64,000 nt of DNA from Megaustenia siamemsis (Eukaryota; Mollusca; Gastropoda; Stylommatophora; Ariophantidae), in the NCBI GenBank assembly GCA_032433765.1, contig JAVIAB010000051.1, positions 54,796,828 through 54,860,827 of the forward strand, in the 5' to 3' direction. Position numbers and translations under genes: made by a program. This document shows positions 11,421 to 21,604 of this stretch, piece after piece; within the stretch, counting starts at the first letter, position 1; each line of letters begins with the position of its first letter. A model generated the notes under the pieces. That model had not been told where the DNA came from. It saw only the letters and a list, made by a program, of their open reading frames with translations, and searched no databases.

Positions 11421-11435
11421 GGCGCGCGGCGCGCC
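11421..11435. other. subterminal GC-rich dyad
   Basis: GGCGCGCGGCGCGCC is a perfect dyad about 62 bp inside the left end, in otherwise AT-rich sequence. Its mirror is at 21528-21542. It could be a protein-binding or hairpin site for mobilisation; the function is not known. Confidence 0.6.
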
Positions 11436-11622
11436 TAATGTACATGAGAGACAGGGGGAGTTAACCGTGACATTTCGTGTCGGGATGTTGACCTCTAGTC
11501 CCGGTGACCTGTTTATGTCTGGTGTGTCCTGGCTTTGGAGTTCTTGATCGACAGTGACAGGTTAGTAGATTATACAACATCAATGAAAAACAATCAATAT
11601 AAAAGAGAAGACAAAGATATAT

Positions 11623-11636
11623 TTTATTCTTTTATT
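11623..11636 (-). promoter_or_regulatory. two polyadenylation signals (left arm)
   Basis: Two AATAAA hexamers on the minus strand (11623-11628 and 11631-11636), about 200 bp beyond the stop of the polymerase-like fragment and 265 bp from the element end. They suit a transcript reading outward. Mirrored at 21327-21340. Confidence 0.6.
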
Positions 11637-11837
11637 ATCTCAATAGGTGTATAACATACAGTGGATATTATATAACATTACAAAAACATTTAGTACATTG
11701 AGTAAATATATAGTACATGGATAACATTTATTTATAGCTAGGTAGTTGGGCGGCTGCTTAGATTTGTGTCATCGATGAATCATAATGGGTGATACTGTTA
11801 GAGATTCCTGGTTAGGCTAAGCTGGTAGTGTAAAGAG

Positions 11838-12131
11838 TTAAATATCTAGAGGCGTAGTCGAGACGTTATCAGCAGCTACCTTTCTTTTTATATAGAAGTA
11901 GGAAAGAGCATTTCTTGTTTGACTGTAGGAAAATATAGAATTATTTAAGACTTTGAAACCTACATTTTTTCCACCCTTGGCCTTTTGCGTAGCGAGAACC
12001 TCTAAAAACATATCTTTATCTAATTTGTTGTGTTGCTTGCTTAGCCCTTTACAACTGATTTTATCGTAATCCCCACTACAAGGGTATGTCTTACTACATA
12101 AGCTAACAGAGCCGTCCCTTCGTACTCTAGT
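11838..12131 (-). pseudogene. family B DNA polymerase-like C-terminal fragment (left arm)
   Basis: A stop-to-stop open frame of 97 codons without its own early start. It reads a short cysteine-containing segment (SLCSKTYPCSGDYDK), then CKGLSKQHNKL, a GGKNVGF-KVLNNS stretch, NALSYFYIKRK and a terminal STTPLDI. I associate this layout with the C-terminal tail of protein-primed family B polymerases of Maverick/Polinton elements; that is recognition, not a search result. A TAG directly upstream (ACTAG) could serve as a splice acceptor, otherwise the frame opens just after a TAA. The upstream part of the gene is absent: a 32-bp minisatellite lies there instead. The right-arm copy differs by one Ser/Gly replacement. 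Confidence 0.55.
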
Positions 12132-12194
12132 TTAAAAAGCCCGGGCGTTCGTTTGGTGTACGTTTTAACACCCTTACAGTTTATACAGTCTGTC

Positions 12195-12760
12195 TTGCTA
12201 GTATGTTCATCGCAGCGATGGGTGTATGGAGGTCGCCTAGTGTGTAATAAGGGCTGTATAGGGGTCGTCTAGTGTGCCGTGATGGGTCAATGGAGGTCGG
12301 CTAGTATGTCGTGATGGGTGTACGGAGGTCGTCTAGTGTGTCATATTGGGTGTATAGAGGGCGTTTAGTGTGTCATGATGGTTGTATAGGGGTCGTCTAG
12401 TGTGTCATGATGGTTGTATAGGGGTCGTCTAGTGTGCCGTGATGGGTCAATGGAGGTCGGCTAGTATGTCGTGATGGGTGTACGGAGGTCGTCTAGTGTG
12501 TCATATTGGGTGTATAGAGGGCGTCTAGTGTGTCATGATGGGTGTATAGCGGTCGTCTAGTGTGTCATATTGGGTGTATAGAGGGCGTCTAGTGTGTCAT
12601 GATGGGTGTATGTAGGTCGTTTAGTGTGTCATATTGGGTGTATAGAGGGCGTTTAGTGTGTCGTGACGGGTGTATGGAGGTCGTCTACTGTGTCGTGAGG
12701 GGTGTATGGAGGTCATCTAGTGTGGTATGTGTGGTGTATGGCGGTTGTCTGGTATATCAT
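12195..12760. repeat. 32-bp minisatellite (left arm)
   Basis: About 17 units of GTCTAGTGTGTCATGATGGG... with variants, including a block of about 160 bp that occurs twice (12250-12330 and 12410-12490). The mirror copy at 20210-20760 has the same variants in the same order, so the arms were duplicated or converted after the array formed. Confidence 0.9.
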
Positions 12761-13084
12761 ACTTTAATCAACCAATAAGAAAAATGAAGGAACATTACAT
12801 TCAACATTACTTATCTTAACTACTTTACATCAATACAGTTGAATAACGTGTTATCGTTAAGTCTTACCATACTTTAAGAGAAAACATTCAAACTTACAGC
12901 GTAAAATATAGTCTCAATCATCTACACCGAATATAACCTGTTATCGATAAGCCTTAACATACGTTAAGAGAAAACAAGCCAACTTACTGTGCAAAAATCC
13001 GCTAGTGTGAACAGTAACTTTCCTTGAATCAACCAAACTTATAACGCCGTCTAGTTTAAATATAACCTGGTAAGAAATGAATAA

Positions 13085-13205
13085 ATTAGCCAATCAGCGA
13101 GTGACTATGCCAACATCGCTTGATATCGGGATTAACCAATCAGAAAAGAGTATTAACATAGGAGGCGGGGCGAAGAAATGGCTGACAGGTGGATTAACCA
13201 ATCAG
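13085..13205 (+). promoter_or_regulatory. promoter-like block: three CCAAT boxes and a GC box (left arm)
   Basis: CCAATCAG occurs at 13090-13097, 13136-13143 and 13198-13205, and the Sp1-type GC box GGCGGGGC at 13164-13171, all upstream of or overlapping an ATG at 13178. Such a cluster is unusual in this AT-rich DNA and would drive transcription toward the element centre. No TATA box seen. The mirror block is at 19758-19878. Confidence 0.5.
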
Positions 13206-13396
13206 AAAATCGCGTTAGCCCAAGCGTAGGTAGTGGCTGTCGGGTCAGCAGTGGGGGAAAAATGCGGGGTGGTGGGTTACTTGAACTCGTTTTGACCCCT
13301 GAGGCAATTCCAGAAGAGCTCTATGACCTCATTTTGACCGCTGAAGGCTTTAATACCAAGGTTTTTCCCACTTCAACGAACGACATACATCATTAA
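13178..13396 (+). CDS. 72-codon open frame of unknown function (left arm)
   Basis: Begins MADRWINQSENRV, with G at -3 and G at +4 around the ATG, 7 bp after the GC box. It contains an acidic amphipathic stretch (TPEAIPEELYDLIL) but no domain I recognise. It is identical in the mirror position 19567-19785. A strong splice-donor match, CAG then GTAAGA, follows at 13482-13490. It may be a small leader protein or a chance frame in a first exon. Confidence 0.35.
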   Translation: MADRWINQSENRVSPSVGSGCRVSSGGKMRGGGLLELVLTPEAIPEELYDLILTAEGFNTKVFPTSTNDIHH

Positions 13397-13499
13397 AGGT
13401 GATTACTTCAGCTCTTAGACTTTGGAGTTCCATATCTTTATCACTTCAACGAATGACAGACAACAGTAAAGATGATCATTTCAGGTAAGAAAACTTAGT

Positions 13500-14830
13500 T
13501 CCAAACCCTAAAATTTTGGTTCATACTCACAAAGTTGAACACAAACTCTACAAATTTAGGCCCAAAGTTGTAATTGTTAGACACGAAAGTCGTAAATGTT
13601 ATATGCAAAGTCCAAAAGTTTGTCAAAAATACAACCCAAACTCAAAATAGTTAGATGCAAAGCTCAAAAATGTATATGCAAAGTCCAAAAAGTTACTCCA
13701 AAAGACAACTAATATAACACTTAACCCCAAAATTTCGTCTCATAACCAAAAAGTTGAACTCAAAACCCTAAAAATTTAGTCCCAAAGTGATACTAGTTCG
13801 ACACAAAAGTCGTATATGTTATATACAAAGTCTAAAAGTTTGTCAAAAAGACAACCCAAACTCAAAATAGTTAGACACAAAATCCAACAATTTATAGGCA
13901 AAGTCCAAAAAGTTACTCCAAAAGACAACTAATGTAACTCTTAATCCCAAAATTTCGGCTCATATGCACAAAGTTGAACACGAACTCTACAAATTTAGTC
14001 CCAAAGTCGTAATTGTTAGACACGAAAGTCGTAAATGTTATATTCAAATCCAAAAGTTTGTTAAAAAGACAACCCAAACTCAAAATAGTTAGACACAAAA
14101 CCCAACAATTTATAGGTAAAGTCCAAAAAGTTACTCCAAAAGACAACTAATGTAACACTTAACCCCAAAATTTCGTCTCATAACCAAACAGTTGAACTCA
14201 AAACCCTAAAAATTTAGTCCCAAAGTGATACTAGTTCGACACAAAAATCGTAAATATTATATACAAAGTCTAAAAGTTTGTCAAAAAGACAACCCAAACT
14301 CAGAATAGTTAGACACAAAACCCAACAATTTATAGGCAAAGTCCAAAAAGTTACTCCAAAAGACAACTAATGTAACACTTAACCCCAAAATTTCGTCTCA
14401 TAACCAAACAGTTGAACTCAAAACCCTAAAAATTTAGTCCCAAAGTGATACTAGTTCGACACAAAAGTCGTAAATGTTATATACAAAGGCCAAAACTTTG
14501 TCAAAAAGACAACCCAAACTCAGAATAGTTAGACACGAACGTCATAAATGTTATATGCAAAGTCCAAAATTTTGTCAAAAAGACAACCCAAACTCAGAAT
14601 ATTTAGACACAAAAGACCAAATAGTTACATTCAAAGTCCAAAAGTTTGTCAAAAAGACAACCTTAACTCAAAATAGTTAGACACAAAACCCAACAATTTA
14701 TATGCAAAGTCCAAAAAGTTACTCCAAAAGACAACTAATTTAACAACAAGCCCTAAAATTTCGTCTCATAACCAAAAAGTTGAACTCAAAACCCTAAAAA
14801 GTGTCCACTTATCAACCAAAGTCTTTAATA
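13500..14830. repeat. tandem array of about 220-bp units (left arm)
   Basis: About six units built from phrases such as GACAACCCAAACTCAAAATA, GTCCAAAAAGTTACTCC and TTTAGTCCCAAAGT. Each unit is itself made of shorter, related A/C-rich phrases. Mirrored at 18135-19460. No coding potential. Confidence 0.85.
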
Positions 14831-15167
14831 CAGCTGAGAAAACCCTAATAAATAATTACAATTTACTAAAAATGTTGCACTTGATGATAGTTGCGACTGT
14901 GTCTAAATCATTATTGAAAATATTCATAGAACTCTAGTAAAAGCCAAACACACTAAAACACCACATTGAAAGAATGAACTTAAAGTTCACGCCCCTGTCA
15001 CAACTCTGCTAAGAAAAGTACTGCAAAGCATGAAAGTTATGTCCCCTGCTATAACTCTACTAAACGAAAGTATTACCAAACACGTAGGTTACACTCCTAC
15101 CATAACCCACTAAGAAAAACAAGATTTTGCTTAAAATACCACATTTATGATTGTTACGCCCCTTGAC
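14831..15167. other. low-copy sequence between the two arrays (left arm)
   Basis: Contains three diverged phrases of about 60 bp, each with CTAAGAAAA and a pyrimidine-rich CCCCTG(T/C) stretch, perhaps ancestral to the 136-bp array. No gene. Confidence 0.5.
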
Positions 15168-16310
15168 CCTTTATGAGGGGACGCCCATGAAACTGTTAGA
15201 AATAGTAAATTTACACTCTAGGGTTACTCCAAACTTTATATTAAGCATCCCCATAGCAAAAATTTACTAAAAAAACACTTTTATGAGTGTTGCCCCCTTA
15301 CCCATTTTTGGCGGTTACGCCCATGAAACTGTTAAAAATAGTAAATTTAACAGCTAGACATACCCCAAACTTTATAATAAACATCCCCGTATCAAGAATT
15401 TACATAAAAAACAACTTTTAAAATTACTACCCCTGTACCCATTTTTGGCGGTTACGCCCATGAAACTGTTAAAAATAGTCAATTTAACATCTAGACATAC
15501 CACAAACTTTATATTAAGCATCCCCGTATCAAGAATTTACTAAAAAAAATCACTTTTGAAATTACTACCCTGTACCCATTTTTTTTTGGCGGTTACGCCC
15601 ATGAAACTGTTAAAAATAGTAAATTTAACATATAGACATACCCCAAACTTTATATTAAGCATCCCCATAACAAAAATTTACATAAAAAATCACTTTTGAA
15701 ATTACTACCCCTGTACCCATTTTTGGTGGTTACGCCCATGAAACTGTTAAAAATAGTAAATTTAACATATAGACATACCCCAAACTTTATATTAAGCATC
15801 CCCATAACAAAAATTTACATAAAAAATCACTTTTGAAATTACTACCCCTGTACCCATTTTTGGCGGTTACGCCCATGAAACTGTTAAAAATAGTAAATTT
15901 AACATCTAGACATACTCCAAACTTTATATTAAGCATCCCCGTATCAAGAATTTACATAAAAACAACTTTTGAAATTACTACCCCTGTACCCATTTTTGAC
16001 GGTTACGCCCATGAAACTGTTAGAAATAGTCAATTTACACTCTAGACATATCCCAAACTTCACATTAAACATCCCCGTAGCAAGAATTTACATAAAAACA
16101 ACTTTTGAAATTACTACCCCAGTACCCATTTTTGGCGGTTACGCCCATGAAACTGTTAAAAATAGTCAATATAACACCTAGACATATCCCAAACTTTATA
16201 TTAAGCATCCCCATATCAAGAAGTTACATAAAAACAACTTTTGAAATTACTACACCTGTACCCATTTTTGGCGGTTACGCCCATGAAATCGATAAAAAAA
16301 ATTGAAGTTT
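15168..16310. repeat. 136-bp tandem array (left arm)
   Basis: About 8.5 units marked by GCGGTTACGCCCATGAAACT, spaced 136 bp apart (near 15866, 16002 and 16138). The array occupies the inner fifth of the arm and is mirrored at 16657-17800. Repeated 60-70 codon frames are translations of the unit. Confidence 0.93.
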
Positions 16311-16386
16311 AACCTATTGGCATACATCAAACATAATATGTGACACGCCCATGTATCAAATTTGCCTAAAAAATCAACCAAAAATT

Positions 16387-16582
16387 AGTAGTATACAATG
16401 TCAATTAGGGACCCCAAATGTGCCTCGATCTGCAGCCAAATTGCTGCAGCCGGGTTGTTTTTTCTTATATAAATAGTCTACCTGCAGATCGAGGCACATT
16501 TTTTGGTGCGGTTTTTCCTTATATGAGAGTCTACCGTTTTTCCTTATAGTCTATCCATCCTATTTTGACATTGTATACTACT
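16387..16582. other. centre of the palindrome bounded by inner copies of the terminal motif
   Basis: AGTAGTATACAA (16387-16398) and its inverse (16571-16582) repeat the 12-bp outer termini of the element. Inside lies a 160-bp stretch (16405-16564) that is not part of the long palindrome but contains its own 20-bp inverted repeat (16416-16435 and 16482-16501), including CTGCAG and GATCGAGGCAC. CTTATAT phrases follow. No gene. Confidence 0.8.
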
Positions 16583-16656
16583 AATTTTTGGTTGATTTTT
16601 TAGGCAAATTTGATACATGGGCGTGTCACATATTATGTTTGATGTATGCCAATAGG

Positions 16657-17800
16657 TTAAACTTCAATTTTTTTATCGATTTCATGGGCGTAACCGCCAA
16701 AAATGGGTACAGGGGTAGTAATTTCAAAAGTTGTTTTTATGTAACTTCTTGATATGGGGATGCTTAATATAAAGTTTGGGATATGTCTAGGTGTTATATT
16801 GACTATTTTTAACAGTTTCATGGGCGTAACCGCCAAAAATGGGTACTGGGGTAGTAATTTCAAAAGTTGTTTTTATGTAAATTCTTGCTACGGGGATGTT
16901 TAATGTGAAGTTTGGGATATGTCTAGAGTGTAAATTGACTATTTCTAAGTTTCATGGGCGTAACCGTCAAAAATGGGTACAGGGGTAGTAATTTCAAAAG
17001 TTGTTTTTATGTAAATTCTTGATACGGGGATGCTTAATATAAAGTTTGGAGTATGTCTAGATGTTAAATTTACTATTTTTAACAGTTTCATGGGCGTAAC
17101 CGCCAAAAATGGGTACAGGGGTAGTAATTTCAAAAGTGATTTTTTATGTAAATTTTTGTTATGGGGATGCTTAATATAAAGTTTGGGGTATGTCTATATG
17201 TTAAATTTACTATTTTTAACAGTTTCATGGGCGTAACCACCAAAAATGGGTACAGGGGTAGTAATTTCAAAAGTGATTTTTTATGTAAATTTTTGTTATG
17301 GGGATGCTTAATATAAAGTTTGGGGTATGTCTATATGTTAAATTTACTATTTTTAACAGTTTCATGGGCGTAACCGCCAAAAAAAATGGGTACAGGGGTA
17401 GTAATTTCAAAAGTGATTTTTTTTAGTAAATTCTTGATACGGGGATGCTTAATATAAAGTTTGTGGTATGTCTAGATGTTAAATTGACTATTTTTAACAG
17501 TTTCATGGGCGTAACCGCCAAAAATGGGTACAGGGGTAGTAATTTTAAAAGTTGTTTTTTATGTAAATTCTTGATACGGGGATGTTTATTATAAAGTTTG
17601 GGGTATGTCTAGCTGTTAAATTTACTATTTTTAACAGTTTCATGGGCGTAACCGCCAAAAATGGGTAAGGGGGCAACACTCATAAAAGTGTTTTTTTAGT
17701 AAATTTTTGCTATGGGGATGCTTAATATAAAGTTTGGAGTAACCCTAGAGTGTAAATTTACTATTTCTAACAGTTTCATGGGCGTCCCCTCATAAAGGGT
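16657..17800. repeat. 136-bp tandem array (right arm)
   Basis: Mirror of 15168-16310 with the same unit order. One unit near 16948 lacks 4 bp. Confidence 0.93.
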
Positions 17801-18134
17801 CAAGGGGCGTAACAATCATAAATGTGGTATTTTAAGCAAAATCTTGTTTTTCTTAGTGGGTTATGGTAGGAGTGTAACCTACGTGTTTGGTAATACTTTC
17901 GTTTAGTAGAGTTATAGCAGGGGACATAACTTTCATGCTTTGCAGTACTTTTCTTAGCAGAGTTGTGACAGGGGCGTGAACTTTAAGTTCATTCTTTCAA
18001 TGTGGTGTTTTAGTGTGTTTGGCTTTTACTAGAGTTCTATGAATATTTTCAATAATGATTTAGACACAGTCGCAACTATCATCAAGTGCAACATTTTTAG
18101 TAAATTGTAATTATTTATTAGGGTTTTCTCAGCT

Positions 18135-19460
18135 GTATTAAAGACTTTGGTTGATAAGTGGACACTTTTTAGGGTTTTGAGTTCAACTTTTTGGTTATGA
18201 GACGAAATTTTAGGGCTTGTTGTTAAATTAGTTGTCTTTTGGAGTAACTTTTTGGACTTTGCATATAAATTGTTGGGTTTTGTGTCTAACTATTTTGAGT
18301 TAAGGTTGTCTTTTGACAAACTTTTGGACTTTGAATGTAACTATTTGGTCTTTTGTGTCTAAATATTCTGAGTTTGGGTTGTCTTTTTGACAAAATTTTG
18401 GACTTTGCATATAACATTTATGACGTTCGTGTCTAACTATTCTGAGTTTGGGTTGTCTTTTTGACAAAGTTTTGGCCTTTGTATATAACATTTACGACTT
18501 TTGTGTCGAACTAGTATCACTTTGGGACTAAATTTTTAGGGTTTTGAGTTCAACTGTTTGGTTATGAGACGAAATTTTGGGGTTAAGTGTTACATTAGTT
18601 GTCTTTTGGAGTAACTTTTTGGACTTTGCCTATAAATTGTTGGGTTTTGTGTCTAACTATTCTGAGTTTGGGTTGTCTTTTTGACAAACTTTTAGACTTT
18701 GTATATAATATTTACGATTTTTGTGTCGAACTAGTATCACTTTGGGACTAAATTTTTAGGGTTTTGAGTTCAACTGTTTGGTTATGAGACGAAATTTTGG
18801 GGTTAAGTGTTACATTAGTTGTCTTTTGGAGTAACTTTTTGGACTTTACCTATAAATTGTTGGGTTTTGTGTCTAACTATTTTGAGTTTGGGTTGTCTTT
18901 TTAACAAACTTTTGGATTTGAATATAACATTTACGACTTTCGTGTCTAACAATTACGACTTTGGGACTAAATTTGTAGAGTTCGTGTTCAACTTTGTGCA
19001 TATGAGCCGAAATTTGGGATTAAGAGTTACATTAGTTGTCTTTTGGAGTAACTTTTTGGACTTTGCCTATAAATTGTTGGATTTTGTGTCTAACTATTTT
19101 GAGTTTGGGTTGTCTTTTTGACAAACTTTTAGACTTTGTATATAACATTTACGACTTTTGTGTCGAACTAGTATCACTTTGGGACTAAATTTTTAGGGTT
19201 TTGAGTTCAACTTTTTGGTTATGAGACGAAATTTTGGGGTTAAGTGTTATATTAGTTGTCTTTTGGAGTAACTTTTTGGACTTTGCATATACATTTTTGA
19301 GCTTTGCATCTAACTATTTGAGTTTGGGTTGTATTTTTGACAAACTTTTGGACTTTGCATATAACATTTACGACTTTCGTGTCTAACAATTACAACTTTG
19401 GGCCTAAATTTGTAGAGTTTGTGTTCAACTTTGTGAGTATGAACCAAAATTTTAGGGTTT
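18135..19460. repeat. tandem array of about 220-bp units (right arm)
   Basis: Mirror of 13500-14830. Single-base gaps (near 18315 and 19013) distinguish it from the left arm. Confidence 0.85.
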
Positions 19461-19566
19461 GGAACTAAGTTTTCTTACCTGAAATGATCATCTTTACTGT
19501 TGTCTGTCATTCGTTGAAGTGATAAAGATATGGAACTCCAAAGTCTAAGAGCTGAAGTAATCACCT

Positions 19567-19785
19567 TTAATGATGTATGTCGTTCGTTGAAGTGGGAAAA
19601 ACCTTGGTATTAAAGCCTTCAGCGGTCAAAATGAGGTCATAGAGCTCTTCTGGAATTGCCTCAGGGGTCAAAACGAGTTCAAGTAACCCACCACCCCGCA
19701 TTTTTCCCCCACTGCTGACCCGACAGCCACTACCTACGCTTGGGCTAACGCGATTTTCTGATTGGTTAATCCACCTGTCAGCCAT
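19567..19785 (-). CDS. 72-codon open frame of unknown function (right arm)
   Basis: Identical protein reading to 13178-13396, on the other strand. The promoter-like block lies at 19758-19878 with CCAATCAG boxes at 19758-19765, 19820-19827 and 19866-19873 and the GC box at 19792-19799. The donor-like GTAAGA lies at 19473-19478. The intact frame in both arms could reflect recent arm duplication or conversion rather than selection. Confidence 0.35.
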   Translation of the reverse strand: MADRWINQSENRVSPSVGSGCRVSSGGKMRGGGLLELVLTPEAIPEELYDLILTAEGFNTKVFPTSTNDIHH

Positions 19786-19878
19786 TTCTTCGCCCCGCCT
19801 CCTATGTTAATACTCTTTTCTGATTGGTTAATCCCGATATCAAGCGATGTTGGCATAGTCACTCGCTGATTGGCTAAT
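19758..19878 (-). promoter_or_regulatory. promoter-like block (right arm)
   Basis: Mirror of 13085-13205: three CCAAT boxes and one GC box reading toward the centre of the element, so the two blocks face one another. Confidence 0.5.
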
Positions 19879-20209
19879 TTATTCATTTCTTACCAGGTTA
19901 TATTTAAACTAGACGGCGCTATAAGTTTGGTTGATTCAAGGAAAGTTACTGTTCACACTAGCGGATTTTTGCACAGTAAGTTGGCTTGTTTTCTCTTAAC
20001 GTATGTTAAGGCTTATCGATAACAGGTTATATTCGGTGTAGATGATTGAGACTATATTTTACGCTGTAAGTTTGAATGTTTTCTCTTAAAGTATGGTAAG
20101 ACTTAACGATAACACGTTATTCAACTGTATTGATGTAAAGTAGTTAAGATAAGTAATGTTGAATGTAATGTTCCTTCATTTTTCTTATTGGTTGATTAAA
20201 GTATGATAT

Positions 20210-20760
20210 ACCAGACAACCGCCATACACCACACATACCACACTAGATGACCTCCATACACCCCTCACGACACAGTAGACGACCTCCATACACCCCTCAC
20301 GACACACTAAACGCCCTCTATACACCCAATATGACACACTAAACGACCTACATACACCCATCATGACACACTAGACGCCCTCTATACACCCAATATGACA
20401 CACTAGACGACCGCTATACACCCATCATGACACACTAGACGCCCTCTATACACCCAATATGACACACTAGACGACCTCCGTACACCCATCACGACATACT
20501 AGCCGACCTCCATTGACCCATCACGGCACACTAGACGACCCCTATACAACCATCATGACACACTAGACGACCCCTATACAACCATCATGACACACTAAAC
20601 GCCCTCTATACACCCAATATGACACACTAGACGACCTCCGTACACCCATCACGACATACTAGCCGACCTCCATTGACCCATCACGGCACACTAGACGACC
20701 CCTATACAGCCCTTATTACACACTAGGCGACCTCCATACACCCATCGCTGCGATGAACAT
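20210..20760. repeat. 32-bp minisatellite (right arm)
   Basis: Mirror of 12195-12760, lying where the body of a polymerase gene would be expected upstream of the C-terminal fragment. Confidence 0.9.
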
Positions 20761-20831
20761 ACTAGCAAGACAGACTGTATAAACTGTAAGGGTGTTAAAA
20801 CGTACACCAAACGAACGCCCGGGCTTTTTAA

Positions 20832-21125
20832 ACTAGAGTACGAAGGGACAGCTCTGTTAGCTTATGTAGTAAGACATACCCTTGTAGTGGGGATTACGAT
20901 AAAATCAGTTGTAAAGGGCTAAGCAAGCAACACAACAAATTAGATAAAGATATGTTTTTAGAGGTTCTCGCTACGCAAAAGGCCAAGGGTGGAAAAAATG
21001 TAGGTTTCAAAGTCTTAAATAATTCTATATTTTCCTACAGTCAAACAAGAAATGCTCTTTCCTACTTCTATATAAAAAGAAAGGTAGCTGCTGATAACGT
21101 CTCGACTACGCCTCTAGATATTTAA
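20832..21125 (+). pseudogene. family B DNA polymerase-like C-terminal fragment (right arm)
   Basis: 97-codon stop-to-stop frame ending in TAA at 21123-21125, the mirror of 11838-12131. The first internal methionine is about two fifths of the way in, so an ATG-based search would shorten or miss it. Hallmarks seen: CKGLSKQHNKL, NALSYFYIKRK and a terminal LDI. The possible acceptor ACTAG lies at 20832-20836. AATAAA signals follow at 21327-21340. The assignment to Maverick-type polymerase is my recognition and needs a profile search. Confidence 0.55.
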
Positions 21126-21326
21126 CTCTTTACACTACCAGCTTAGCCTAACCAGGAATCTCTAACAGTATCACCCATTATGATTCATCGATGACACAAA
21201 TCTAAGCAGCCGCCCAACTACCTAGCTATAAATAAATGTTATCCATGTACTATATATTTACTCAATGTACTAAATGTTTTTGTAATGTTATATAATATCC
21301 ACTGTATGTTATACACCTATTGAGAT

Positions 21327-21340
21327 AATAAAAGAATAAA
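21327..21340 (+). promoter_or_regulatory. two polyadenylation signals (right arm)
   Basis: AATAAA at 21327-21332 and 21335-21340, about 200 bp after the polymerase-like stop and 265 bp before the element end: a plausible 3' end for an outward transcript. Confidence 0.6.
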
Positions 21341-21527
21341 ATATATCTTTGTCTTCTCTTTTATATTGATTGTTTTTCATTGATGTTGTATAATCTACTA
21401 ACCTGTCACTGTCGATCAAGAACTCCAAAGCCAGGACACACCAGACATAAACAGGTCACCGGGACTAGAGGTCAACATCCCGACACGAAATGTCACGGTT
21501 AACTCCCCCTGTCTCTCATGTACATTA

Positions 21528-21542
21528 GGCGCGCCGCGCGCC
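21528..21542. other. subterminal GC-rich dyad (right end)
   Basis: GGCGCGCCGCGCGCC, the mirror of 11421-11435, 62 bp inside the right end. Confidence 0.6.
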
Positions 21543-21604
21543 TACTATATATCTTTGTTAATTTACGGGTCAAATGCGACTTAGTTATACCCTTGTATAC
21601 TACT

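Larger units (their letters stand above)
11359..16404 (+). repeat. left terminal inverted repeat arm
   Basis: Order from the outside in: AGTAGTATACAA end; GC-rich dyad (11421-11435); AATAAA signals on the minus strand (11623-11636); polymerase-like fragment (11838-12131, minus); 32-bp minisatellite; promoter-like block and 72-codon frame; tandem array of about 220 bp; 136-bp tandem array; inner copy of the terminal 12-mer (16387-16398). It is the inverse of 16565-21604. Confidence 0.9.
11359..21604. mobile_element. 10.2-kb palindromic Maverick/Polinton-like element with giant inverted repeats
   Basis: Seen: the ends are AGTAGTATACAAGGG and its inverse. Arms 11359-16404 and 16565-21604 are inverted copies with only scattered differences. 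The centre is 160 bp. A 6-bp direct repeat, CACGTT, flanks the element. Known: 6-bp duplications and AG...CT ends are typical of Maverick/Polinton elements, though IS3EU-type elements also make 6-bp duplications and foldback elements such as Galileo have comparably long, internally repeated inverted repeats. Inferred: a non-autonomous Maverick derivative, supported by a polymerase-like C-terminal fragment in each arm. No integrase, capsid, ATPase or protease reading was found in either arm, so it would need proteins supplied from elsewhere. Confidence 0.75.
16565..21604 (-). repeat. right terminal inverted repeat arm
   Basis: Inverse of 11359-16404. Differences noticed: a 4-bp deletion near 16948, an A-run length difference near 17385, and substitutions opposite 11382, 12109 and 13045. 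They show that the arms are two real sequences rather than one read folded on itself. Confidence 0.9.

Noticed and set aside
15833..17133. Repeated frames of about 65 codons (MKLLPLYPFL type)
   Set aside because: They recur every 136 bp and are translations of the tandem unit.
11359..21604. Palindrome as a folded-read or assembly artefact
   Set aside because: A flanking 6-bp duplication, defined element termini, a non-palindromic centre and real differences between the arms all argue for a true insertion. Read-level confirmation is still desirable.
11359..21604. Endogenous herpesvirus-like or retroviral sequence
   Set aside because: No viral structural or replication gene is visible except the short polymerase-like tail, and the ends are not TG...CA with long terminal repeats.
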